The notes beneath the pieces are model-generated. The model was not told the origin of the DNA and searched no databases. It was given only the letters and a program-made list of their open reading frames with translations. A stretch of DNA of 7,901 nucleotides from Chloroflexota bacterium (GTDB lineage Bacteria > Chloroflexota > Anaerolineae > Thermoflexales > Thermoflexaceae): contig JAUQQB010000122.1 in NCBI GenBank assembly GCA_030550075.1, forward strand, positions 1-7,901, written 5' to 3'. Every line of letters begins with the position of its first letter. The stretch's first letter is position 1. A program made the translations under genes and the position numbers. Below are positions 1-6,216 of this stretch, in pieces.

Positions 1-64
1 CGCGGCTCGGCCCCAAAAGCCCCCGGGAGGAAACCGCTTGCAAAATCTCAAGAAGAAGTCCCAT
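1..64 (-). CDS. Possible start of a divergent gene, cut by the window edge
   Basis: On the minus strand an ATG at 64-62 opens a frame that stays open to the left edge and begins MGLLLEILQAVSSRGLLGPSR. Upstream, GGAGGG (complement of 75-80) lies 10 bases before the ATG, a strong if slightly distant ribosome binding site. The 127 bases between this ATG and the deacetylase start are AT-richer than the genes, as expected of a divergent control region. Only 21 codons are visible, so no family can be named. Competing reading: plus-strand frame 1 is open from base 1 to a TGA at 64-66 and could be the basic, proline-rich tail of an upstream gene. I prefer the minus-strand reading because of the Shine-Dalgarno sequence, but confidence is low. 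Confidence 0.35.
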   Translation of the reverse strand, partial: MGLLLEILQAVSSRGLLGPSR

Positions 65-125
65 GAATCAATATCCCTCCTCACAGCCCAATGAAGAAAG
101 GAATAAAGAGGGATCAAACAATCAT

Positions 126-153
126 TTGTCGACTTGTGCAACAAGTCTATAAT
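126..153 (+). promoter_or_regulatory. Sigma-70-type promoter for the deacetylase operon
   Basis: A perfect -10 hexamer TATAAT occupies 148-153 and a -35-like TTGTCG (4 of 6 matches to TTGACA) occupies 126-131, separated by 16 bases. Transcription would start near 160, giving a leader of about 30 bases before the ATG at 191. This is the best promoter match I see in the window. It should drive the deacetylase and the threonine-synthase-like gene together. Confidence 0.65.
131..147. promoter_or_regulatory. Candidate operator inside the promoter spacer
   Basis: GACTTGTGCAACAAGTC is a perfect inverted repeat with 7-base arms around a 3-base centre. It runs from the last base of the -35 hexamer to the base just before the -10 hexamer. 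A dimeric repressor bound here would block RNA polymerase. The site also lies upstream of the possible leftward gene at 64, so it could control both directions. No regulator gene is present in the window and I cannot assign the site to a known regulator family. Confidence 0.5.
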
Positions 154-190
154 TTACTGGAATCAAACCTGAGAACCAGGAGAAAAATCG

Positions 191-880
191 ATGCGGATTC
201 TGATCGTGATGGCTCATCCGGATGACCCCGAATTCGCGGCCGGAGGCACCATCGCACAATGGGCCCGAGAAGGCCACGAGGTCATCTACTGTCTGGCCAC
301 CCGCGGTGAAAAAGGAAGCGATGATCCCATGATGGCCCCGGAACAGCTCGCCGCCATCCGGGAAAAGGAACAGCGCCAAGCAGCCGCAGTGCTCGGGGTG
401 CGCGAGGTGATCTTCCTGAATTACACTGATGGCACGCTGGAGCCCAACCTCACCCTACGGCGGGATATCGCGCGCATGATCCGCCGTTACCGCCCAGAGA
501 TTGTAGTCACCATGGATCCGCAAACCCTGATCCGGGGCAACCGTTACATTAACCACAACGACCACCGAGCTATCGGACTGGCTACACTGGACGCCATTTT
601 TCCGGCTGCAGGAAACCCGATGCATTTCCCAGAATTACTTCAGGAAGGACTAGAGCCTCACCAGGTTCGAGAAGTCTATCTCTCTACCACCGAACATGCC
701 AATCACTGGGTGGAGATCACCGATGTTTTCGCACTGAAAATGGCTGCCCTCCGATGTCACGCCAGCCAAATCCGAGACCCCCTTGCGCTGGAACAAAGGC
801 TACGAGAACGACTCCGACACCAGATCGATGGTCGGGAAATCCTTGCCGAAAGCTTCCGACGCATTATCCTGGAGGGATAG
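191..880 (+). CDS. PIG-L/LmbE-family zinc-dependent deacetylase
   Basis: This 229-residue cytoplasmic protein belongs to the PIG-L (LmbE-like) family. Members hydrolyse N-acetyl groups from GlcNAc-type sugars or related amides (MshB, BshB, lincomycin LmbE, chitooligosaccharide deacetylases). The N-terminal Rossmann-like strand leads into AHPDD at residues 8-12. By analogy with MshB, H9 and D12 bind zinc and D11 is the general base. The third ligand region is H122-N-D-H125, where the usual HPDH appears as HNDH. The length is normal and no signal peptide or membrane segment is seen. The start is supported by AGGAG at 178-182, eight bases before the ATG, and by a promoter with an operator-like repeat upstream. 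The gene ends 11 bases before the next one, so the two are probably co-transcribed. The substrate cannot be told from sequence, and nothing nearby proves a thiol-cofactor pathway. Confidence 0.93.
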   Translation: MRILIVMAHPDDPEFAAGGTIAQWAREGHEVIYCLATRGEKGSDDPMMAPEQLAAIREKEQRQAAAVLGVREVIFLNYTDGTLEPNLTLRRDIARMIRRYRPEIVVTMDPQTLIRGNRYINHNDHRAIGLATLDAIFPAAGNPMHFPELLQEGLEPHQVREVYLSTTEHANHWVEITDVFALKMAALRCHASQIRDPLALEQRLRERLRHQIDGREILAESFRRIILEG

Positions 881-883
881 GAG
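879..883 (+). promoter_or_regulatory. Ribosome binding site that fixes the start at 892
   Basis: AGGAG begins in the stop codon of the deacetylase gene (TAG, 878-880) and sits eight bases before the ATG at 892. An in-frame ATG at 754 would add 46 residues, but they lie wholly inside the upstream gene, look like out-of-frame translation, and would precede the zinc-ribbon-like N-terminus. The 892 start is therefore chosen. Confidence 0.7.
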
Positions 884-891
884 CCTCACCC

Positions 892-1980
892 ATGTGGACT
901 ATCCAGTGCGCCCGTTGCCGTCGAATGGATACCTATCATCCCACTCAATGGCGCTGCACCTGCGGTGGACCATGGGAACCTCCCCGACCCATTCCTTTCG
1001 ATCACCGCGCCATCCGCCCTTATCAGCCCGGGATCTGGCGCTACACGGAGCTATGGCCCTTCGGTCAGGATCCCATCACCCTGGGCGAGGGATGGACACC
1101 CATGATCCCCCTATCCTCTATCGACCCGCGATTGTGGGCTAAGCTGGATTATGTAATGCCCACCGGCTCTTATAAAGATCGGGGAACAGCCACCGGCCTG
1201 AATGCCCTGCGCGAAATGGGGGTTGATCAGGTCATGGATGATTCCTCTGGAAATGCTGGCGCCTCGCTGGCCGCCTACGCCGCCCGCGCAGGTCTCCAGG
1301 CCACTCTGTTTGCGCCCGCCCATGCCTCGCCCGGCAAGAAAGCCCAGATGCACGCCATGGGCGCTCGCCTGATTGAAGTCCCGGGGCCTCGTGCGCAGGC
1401 CACCGCAGCCCTGCTCCAGGCGCTGGAAACCGGAGGGATCTATGCCAGCCATGTCTATAACCCATTTGTGCTGCTGGGCCTAGCCGCTGCAGCCTGGGAG
1501 ATCTGGGAACAACTGGGACAGGCCCCCGATGCAGTGATCACCCCCCTGGGCCATGGGATGCTTTTCCTGGGCCTCTTTCTGGGCTTTGAGGCTCTACAGG
1601 CCGCCGGCTACATCGATCAACTTCCTCGACTCTACGGCGTCCAGGCCGCTGCCTGCGCGCCCCTGGCCCATGCCTTCGCCGCAGATCTGGAAACGCCATC
1701 TCCAGCTGAGGAGGGGAACACGATTGCTGAAGGAGTTCGGATCCCATCGCCCCCACGAGGCCGGGAGATCCTACAAGCCGCCCGGACCACCAGGGGCGCC
1801 ATCCTGGCCGTCCAGGAATCTGAGATCCGGATCGCGCAAGAGGCTCTGGCCCGACAGGGACTGTTCGTAGAGCCAACAGGTGCCCTGGCCATGACAGTCT
1901 GGCCCCGGATCGCTCGGGAGACCGATCGCATTATCGTATTGATGCTCACCGGGAGCGGCTTGAAGAGCCTTCATAATTGA
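892..1980 (+). CDS. Threonine-synthase-like PLP-dependent enzyme
   Basis: This 362-residue protein is a fold-type II PLP enzyme of the threonine synthase (thrC-like) group; such enzymes convert O-phosphohomoserine to threonine in the cytoplasm. A zinc-ribbon-like N-terminus carries C6-x2-C9 and C22-x-C24. The PLP Schiff-base lysine is K95 in SYKDRG, where SFKDRG is more usual. The asparagine loop is SSGNAG at 118-123. The cofactor phosphate loop is PLGHGMLFLG at 218-227, where family members often have an Asn in place of H221. Near the C-terminus, VEPTGALA matches the conserved VEPTxA segment. It follows the deacetylase gene by 11 bases, probably in one operon. Related enzymes such as cysteate synthase or threonine dehydratase relatives cannot be excluded, and no hom or thrB is visible nearby to prove a threonine role. 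Confidence 0.88.
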   Translation: MWTIQCARCRRMDTYHPTQWRCTCGGPWEPPRPIPFDHRAIRPYQPGIWRYTELWPFGQDPITLGEGWTPMIPLSSIDPRLWAKLDYVMPTGSYKDRGTATGLNALREMGVDQVMDDSSGNAGASLAAYAARAGLQATLFAPAHASPGKKAQMHAMGARLIEVPGPRAQATAALLQALETGGIYASHVYNPFVLLGLAAAAWEIWEQLGQAPDAVITPLGHGMLFLGLFLGFEALQAAGYIDQLPRLYGVQAAACAPLAHAFAADLETPSPAEEGNTIAEGVRIPSPPRGREILQAARTTRGAILAVQESEIRIAQEALARQGLFVEPTGALAMTVWPRIARETDRIIVLMLTGSGLKSLHN

Positions 1981-2027
1981 TCCTCCACCTGCCACAGTAG
2001 CAATGCAGAAGCCCATCCGGTGCTCTA

Positions 2028-2150
2028 TCAACGGAGATTTTCCGCGCCGCCCCGGAACTGGGAGATGTTCTCTCCGGAGAGCACGGCAAAGGGGTGAGCC
2101 GTTGGAGTAAACTCCGAGATGTAGAAGGGCACAAGCAGGACATCTCCCAC
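2028..2150 (-). pseudogene. Possible remnant of a MazF/PemK-like toxin
   Basis: Reading leftward from a GTG at 2150-2148 gives 40 codons to a TGA at 2030-2028. The first part, GDVLLVPFYISEFTPTAHPF followed by AVLSGE, follows the N-terminal pattern of MazF/PemK RNases (GDVVLVPFPFTD...RPAVVLS). One residue is missing in the loop, and the usual Arg-Pro is His-Pro. The match stops after VLS, and the rest of the toxin fold (the D-x-x-V-x-x-x-Q/T-S region) is not found in any frame before the threonine-synthase-like gene. There is no good ribosome binding site and no antitoxin gene. If the resemblance is real this is a decayed, truncated leftover. The match is from memory of the family pattern, and the stretch also overlaps an inverted-repeat structure, so confidence is modest. 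Confidence 0.3.
2059..2149. other. Inverted repeat enclosing three small hairpins
   Basis: TGGGAGATGT (2059-2068) is perfectly complementary to ACATCTCCCA (2140-2149). Between them are CTCTCCGGAGAG (2070-2081, palindromic), ACGGC/GCCGT (2083-2087 with 2098-2102) and GGAG/CTCC (2104-2107 with 2112-2115). This gives a cloverleaf-like fold of 91 bases in the gap before radC. It lacks tRNA consensus elements and matches no riboswitch I know. There is no T-run after it, so it is not an intrinsic terminator, and its flanks show no target duplication. It could be a structured leader, a degenerate repeat, or chance pairing in GC-rich DNA. Confidence 0.25.
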
Positions 2151-2197
2151 GCCTTGCTATCATAACTATGGAAGAAAATGTTACGACGTCCCAAAAC

Positions 2198-2203
2198 GAG
2201 GAA
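2198..2203 (+). promoter_or_regulatory. Ribosome binding site favouring the radC start at 2211
   Basis: GAGGAA lies seven bases before the ATG at 2211. The in-frame ATG at 2178 has only GGAAG three bases upstream, which is too close for good initiation, and the extra residues (MLRRPKTRNLQ) do not resemble the RadC N-terminus, which normally begins shortly before the TIKDLP segment. Confidence 0.55.
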
Positions 2204-2210
2204 CCTGCAG

Positions 2211-2921
2211 ATGGAATCCCAGCCAGCCAACCCCTGGCTCACCATAAAAGACCTCCCAGCCAGCGAGCGACCCCGGGAGCGCATGATCCAGCATGGGCCA
2301 GCCATTCTCTCCACCGCCGAGCTGCTCGCGATCCTGCTTCGAACCGGTCGGCGGGGAGAGAACGCGCTGCACCTCGCCCACCGGATGCTCCAGATCTGCG
2401 GAGGGCTAACCGGGCTCGTCCGCACCCCCGTCCATGAACTGGCCCGGATTCCAGGCGTTGGCCTGGCCAAAGCCGCTCAGATCCAGGCTGCCCTGGAACT
2501 TGGACGCCGGGTGGCCACCGCCACGCCCGGGGAACGGCCACAAGTACGCTCCGCCCACGATGCCTATCTCCTGCTGGCCGATATGGCAGATCTGGAGCAG
2601 GAAACCCTCCGGACTCTCCTGCTGGATACCCGAGGACGAGCGATCGCCATTCCTACTATCTATGTGGGCAACGTGAACACCACTCTGGTACGGCCGGCGG
2701 AGATCTTCCGTGAGGCCATCCGGCGCAACGCCGTCTCCCTGATCATCGCCCACAACCATCCTTCCGGGGATCCCACACCATCCCCGGAGGATATCGCCCT
2801 GACACGAGACCTGGTAGCCGCGGGACGACTGCTGGGAATCGGCGTGCTGGATCACCTGATCATTGGAAAGGGCCGATACACCAGCCTGCGAGAACAGGGG
2901 GTAGCCTTTCACACGCCATAA
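2211..2921 (+). CDS. radC: RadC-family JAB/MPN-domain protein
   Basis: This 236-residue protein has the full RadC layout. The N-terminal segment TIKDLPASERPRERM (11-25) precedes the UPF0758-type helical region with STAELLAILLRTG (34-46). A helix-hairpin-helix-like stretch around IPGVGLAKAAQIQ (80-92) may contact DNA. The C-terminal JAB/JAMM domain contains E174 (PAEIF) and HNHPSGDPTPSPED (181-194). The latter matches the H-x-H-x7-S-x2-D metal site with H181, H183, S191 and D194. The length is typical. The biochemical role of RadC is unsettled: it was once linked to DNA repair, but the metal site suggests a hydrolase acting on protein or nucleic acid. It stands 230 bases after the preceding gene, so it probably has its own promoter, and it converges on ppdK with a shared terminator between them. 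A longer form from 2178 (247 residues) is possible. Confidence 0.94.
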   Translation: MESQPANPWLTIKDLPASERPRERMIQHGPAILSTAELLAILLRTGRRGENALHLAHRMLQICGGLTGLVRTPVHELARIPGVGLAKAAQIQAALELGRRVATATPGERPQVRSAHDAYLLLADMADLEQETLRTLLLDTRGRAIAIPTIYVGNVNTTLVRPAEIFREAIRRNAVSLIIAHNHPSGDPTPSPEDIALTRDLVAAGRLLGIGVLDHLIIGKGRYTSLREQGVAFHTP

Positions 2922-2960
2922 TGATGGGGGATAGCCGTTGCGATTCCCTGGGGGAAGGAA

Positions 2961-2990
2961 CTGGTCAGGCGCTTTCGGTGCCCGACCCAG
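2961..2990. repeat. Imperfect hairpin downstream of radC
   Basis: GGTCAGGCGC (2963-2972) pairs with GTGCCCGACC (2978-2987) around the loop TTTCG, with one A-C mismatch and one G-T pair. Allowing a bulge, CTGG/CCAG extends the stem to 2961-2990. No T-run follows on the plus strand, so it is not a standard terminator. In the radC transcript it would form just ahead of the strong terminator and might protect the 3' end. Confidence 0.4.
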
Positions 2991-3038
2991 CCCCAAAATC
3001 CGGCGAAAAGGGCCAACGGAGTAGCCCCCCAAAAATAG

Positions 3039-3069
3039 AGCGGCACGCCCTTCAGGGCGTGCCGCTTTA
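3039..3069. terminator. Bidirectional intrinsic terminator between radC and ppdK
   Basis: GCGGCACGCCC (3040-3050) and GGGCGTGCCGC (3055-3065) form a perfect 11-bp GC-rich stem with a TTCA tetraloop, extended by an A-T pair at 3039/3066. TTT follows on the plus strand (3066-3068). On the minus strand the stem is followed by TCTATTTTT (complement of 3039-3031), a better T-tract. It lies 118 bases past the radC stop and 19 bases past the ppdK stop, as expected for a shared terminator of convergent genes that is stronger in the ppdK direction. Confidence 0.85.
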
Positions 3070-3084
3070 CCAGCAAACAGACCC

Positions 3085-6033
3085 TCAACGGGTTTCAATG
3101 CGCGCCGCGCGCTCCCGGAGCGCGGCCTGCGCGGCGGCCAGCCGGGCCACCGGAACCCGATAGGGCGAGGCGCTGACGTAGTTGAGGCCGATTTCATGGC
3201 AGAACTCAATGGAGGAAGGATCCCCTCCATGCTCGCCGCAGATCCCCACCTCCAGATCCGGCCGGGTGCGGCGGCCTTCCTCCACCGCCATGCGCATCAC
3301 CCGCCCCACGCCCTTACGATCCAGCACCTGGAAGGGGTTCTCCGGCAGGATCTTTTCCTCCAGATAACGCAGGAGGAACTTGCCCTCTGCGTCATCCCGG
3401 CTGATGGCCCAGACCGTCTGGGTCAGGTCGTTCGTGCCGAATGAGAAGAACTCCGCCACCTGAGCCAGCTCCCCGGCCAGCAAAGCCGCCCGCGGGACCT
3501 CGATCATCGTCCCGAACTTGTATTCGACCTCGATCCCCTCCCGGGCGAACACCTCGCGGGCGACCTCATCGACGATCTCCCGAACGATCTGAAGCTCCTT
3601 CACATCCGCGCTCAGCGGGATCATGATCTCGGGCTTCGGCATAACGCCCCGCTTCCTCACATTGCAAGCCGCCTCAAAGATGGCCCGCACCTGCAGCCGG
3701 ATGATGTCCGGATAGAGGATCCCCAATCGGATGCCCCGGAGGCCGAGCATGGGGTTCATCTCTCGCAGGGCATTCACCGCCCGCAGGAGGGCCTCCTTCT
3801 CCGTTAGCTCCTCCTCCATCTGCTTGAGGGACTTCTCTCCCTTGCGCGGGCGGTAGCCTTTGATCTTGCGGCGTTCCTCGACCCGCGTCCGCAGCTCCGC
3901 CACCTCAGCCAGAAGCTCCTCATAGCGTGGCAGAAACTCATGCATCGGCGGATCGATGAGGCGGATAATCACCGGCAGGCCATCCATCGCCTCAAAGAGG
4001 CCCTCGAAGTCCTTACGCTGGACGGGCAACAAACGATCCAGGGCCTTGCGATAGGCCTTGACCGCCTTGGAAGTTTGAACCGCCCGCTCGGCCTCTCGCA
4101 GGGCCTTCTGGGCCTTCGGATCCTCTGGACGGGCCTGGGTTGCCTGATGGGCCGCGCGAAGCTGATCCATCAGGCGCTGAGCATCCGGGGCGTTCAGAAT
4201 CATCTGACGCACATAGGGCAGGCGGTCGGGCTCAAAGAACATATGCTCCGTGCGGGCCAAGCCAATACCCTCGGCACCGAACTCCCGGGCCTTGCGGGCA
4301 TCCCGCGGGTAATCCGCGTTGGCCCAGACCTGCAGACGGCGGAACTCGTCCGCCCAGGAGAGAAGCTCCGCCAGTTCCCGCTCCTCCGCCAGGTTGGGAT
4401 CGATCGTGAGGATCTGGCCAGCGAAGACCTCGCCCGTGCTGCCATCAATAGAGACGAAATCGCCCTCACGAATCACCCGGCCGTTGGCGGAGAACTGCTT
4501 GCGCTCCAGATCGATCTGCAACGCTTCACAGCCCACCACTGCCGGCTTGCCCAGGCCCCGGGCCACCACCGCCGCGTGGGAGGTCGCCCCGCCGCGTTGG
4601 GTGAGAATGCCTCGGGCGGCGATCATCCCATGGACATCATCCGGGGTGGTCTCCGGGCGAATCAGGATCACCGGTCGGCCATCCCGACCCCAGGCTTCCG
4701 CTGTGTCGGCATCAAAGACCGCATGGCCTGTGGCAGCACCCGGCGAGGCATTCAGGCCGCGGGCCAGCAAATCCCCCTTCTCCCGAGCTCGCTCTTTAGC
4801 CTTCTCGTCGAAGCGCGGGAGGAGGAGCTGGTTGATCTGCTCCGGTTCCACCCGCATCACGGCCTCTTCTTTCGCAATCAAACCCTCATGGACCATGTCC
4901 ACCGCGACCTTCACCGCCGCCTTGGCCGTGCGCTTGCCCGTGCGGGTCTGAAGCATCCAGAGACGCCCGCGCTCGATCGTAAACTCCAGATCCTGGACGT
5001 CCCGGTAGTGCCGCTCCAGCAGGGCCGCGACCTCCAGGAACTGACGATAGGTCTCCGGCATCAATTCTTCCAGGCTGGGATAACGGAGGCGACGTTCCTC
5101 TTCGGAGATGCCGTGTTCGCGGGCCCATTCCTGAGAGGCCTTCTTCGTGATCTTCAGGGGCGTGCGGATACCAGCCACCACGTCCTCGCCCTGGGCGTTC
5201 GGGAGATACTCCCCGTAGAGCTCCTTCTCGCCAGTCGCCGGGTTACGGGTGAAGGCGACGCCGGTAGCGGAGTCAAAGCCCATATTTCCGAAGACCATGG
5301 TCTGGACATTGCAGGCAGTGCCCAGGTCGTGGGGGATCTTGTAGAAATTGCGGTAATCGACCGCCCGCTTGCCAAACCAGGAGTCAAAGACGGCGCGGAT
5401 GGCCTGGCGGAGCTGCTCCAGGGGTTCCTGCGGGAATTCCTCCTCCAGCTCCCGACGGTAAAGGGCCTTGAATTCCTCCACAATATCCTCGAGCATCCCC
5501 ACCGTCAGATCTGTATCCTGTTTGCCCTTCGTCCTTGCCTTGTAGCGATCCAGGATGTGCTCAAACTTCTCACCGGGGATGCCCTTGACGATGCGACCGA
5601 ACATCTGGATGAGCCGGCGATAGGCGTCATAGGCGAAACGCTCATCGCCGGTCTGGGCGATCAGGCCATGAACGGTCTCATCCGTCAGCCCGACGTTGAG
5701 GACTGTATCCATCATGCCGGGCATGGAGAACTTGGCACCCGAACGCACGGAGACGAGCAGGGGATTGGCGGGATCGCCAAACCGGCGGCCCACCTTCTCT
5801 TCCACCTGATGGAGGGCCTCCAGGACCTGCTCCCACATCCCCTCGGGGAACTGTTTGCCGGCGGCGAAGTAAGCGTTGCAGGCCTGTGTCGTGATGGTGA
5901 AGCCCGGCGGAACCGGAAGGCCGGCTCCTGCCATTTCGGCCAGGCCCGCGCCTTTACCTCCCAGCAAATCTCGACGACGCTCGGCCGGGATCTCCCGGTA
6001 GCCTTCTTCGAAGAGATAAACCCATTTCTTCAT
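3085..6033 (-). CDS. ppdK: Pyruvate, phosphate dikinase
   Basis: This cytoplasmic enzyme interconverts pyruvate, ATP and phosphate with PEP, AMP and pyrophosphate, serving gluconeogenesis or pyrophosphate-linked glycolysis. The N-terminal ATP-grasp domain (about 1-370) shows LLGGKGAGLAEM (23-34), SVRSGAKFSMPGMMDTVLN (95-113) and QTMVFGNMG (244-252). The phosphohistidine swivel domain carries GGATSHAAVVARG (481-493): H486 is the phosphorylated histidine and T484 is the position targeted by PPDK regulatory protein in other organisms. The C-terminal PEP/pyruvate TIM barrel has LARTEHMFF (592-600), FGTNDLTQ (865-872) and GICGEHGGDP (930-939), with C932 the expected acid/base residue. At 982 residues it is roughly 100 longer than the usual 870-900. 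The extra length is mainly charged, helix-prone segments near 618-664 and 712-745. The start is fixed by GGAGG seven bases upstream. No regulatory-protein gene is in the window. Confidence 0.97.
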   Translation of the reverse strand: MKKWVYLFEEGYREIPAERRRDLLGGKGAGLAEMAGAGLPVPPGFTITTQACNAYFAAGKQFPEGMWEQVLEALHQVEEKVGRRFGDPANPLLVSVRSGAKFSMPGMMDTVLNVGLTDETVHGLIAQTGDERFAYDAYRRLIQMFGRIVKGIPGEKFEHILDRYKARTKGKQDTDLTVGMLEDIVEEFKALYRRELEEEFPQEPLEQLRQAIRAVFDSWFGKRAVDYRNFYKIPHDLGTACNVQTMVFGNMGFDSATGVAFTRNPATGEKELYGEYLPNAQGEDVVAGIRTPLKITKKASQEWAREHGISEEERRLRYPSLEELMPETYRQFLEVAALLERHYRDVQDLEFTIERGRLWMLQTRTGKRTAKAAVKVAVDMVHEGLIAKEEAVMRVEPEQINQLLLPRFDEKAKERAREKGDLLARGLNASPGAATGHAVFDADTAEAWGRDGRPVILIRPETTPDDVHGMIAARGILTQRGGATSHAAVVARGLGKPAVVGCEALQIDLERKQFSANGRVIREGDFVSIDGSTGEVFAGQILTIDPNLAEERELAELLSWADEFRRLQVWANADYPRDARKAREFGAEGIGLARTEHMFFEPDRLPYVRQMILNAPDAQRLMDQLRAAHQATQARPEDPKAQKALREAERAVQTSKAVKAYRKALDRLLPVQRKDFEGLFEAMDGLPVIIRLIDPPMHEFLPRYEELLAEVAELRTRVEERRKIKGYRPRKGEKSLKQMEEELTEKEALLRAVNALREMNPMLGLRGIRLGILYPDIIRLQVRAIFEAACNVRKRGVMPKPEIMIPLSADVKELQIVREIVDEVAREVFAREGIEVEYKFGTMIEVPRAALLAGELAQVAEFFSFGTNDLTQTVWAISRDDAEGKFLLRYLEEKILPENPFQVLDRKGVGRVMRMAVEEGRRTRPDLEVGICGEHGGDPSSIEFCHEIGLNYVSASPYRVPVARLAAAQAALRERAARIETR

Positions 6034-6091
6034 CCCGCTTCCTCCAGAGGACTAAGATCGGGGAGCCGCTGACAACAAGTTTCAAAAGGAA

Positions 6092-6120
6092 ATGATAACG
6101 CAGCTACAGGATTTCAGCAA
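6092..6120 (-). promoter_or_regulatory. Candidate ppdK promoter
   Basis: On the minus strand TATCAT (5 of 6 to TATAAT; complement of 6092-6097) lies exactly 17 bases after TTGCTG (3 of 6 to TTGACA; complement of 6115-6120). The leader to the ppdK ATG would be about 50 bases. The spacing and -10 are good but the -35 is weak, so an activator may be needed. A 14-bp palindrome lies 34 bases upstream of the -35. Confidence 0.4.
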
Positions 6121-6153
6121 CTCGCCCTCCGCCCCTTTCGCTGAGGGCGTAGA

Positions 6154-6167
6154 GTGAAAATTTTCAC
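6154..6167. promoter_or_regulatory. Perfect 14-bp palindrome, candidate regulator site
   Basis: GTGAAAATTTTCAC is self-complementary over all 14 bases and AT-rich in a GC-rich region. It lies upstream of the candidate ppdK promoter, about 60 bases before the likely start of transcription, a position typical for an activator. It could equally serve the rightward genes. The regulator is unknown. Confidence 0.42.
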
Positions 6168-6216
6168 AAACTGGATCCGGGGGAGCCTGATGTCCGCAAT
6201 CTCCCTCAGGACTGAT

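Noticed and set aside
1..66. C-terminal tail of a plus-strand upstream gene (RGSAPKAPGRKPLAKSQEEVP, then stop)
   Set aside because: Possible, but it has no supporting motif. The minus-strand reading has a Shine-Dalgarno sequence, so that was preferred at low confidence.
754..891. Longer N-terminus for the threonine-synthase-like protein
   Set aside because: The added 46 residues lie within the deacetylase gene and look like out-of-frame translation. AGGAG at 879-883 supports the start at 892.
2059..2149. The 91-base structure as a tRNA
   Set aside because: The closing stem is 10 bp rather than 7, there is no TTCGA-type T-loop and no plausible anticodon arm.
2158..2163. TATCAT as the -10 box of a radC promoter
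   Set aside because: No acceptable -35 hexamer is found 16-18 bases upstream, so the match alone is too weak to list as a promoter.
3940..6072. A 710-codon plus-strand open frame opposite ppdK
   Set aside because: It is fully antisense to a clear pyruvate phosphate dikinase. Its composition follows from the codon bias of the real gene, and it shows no recognisable domain.
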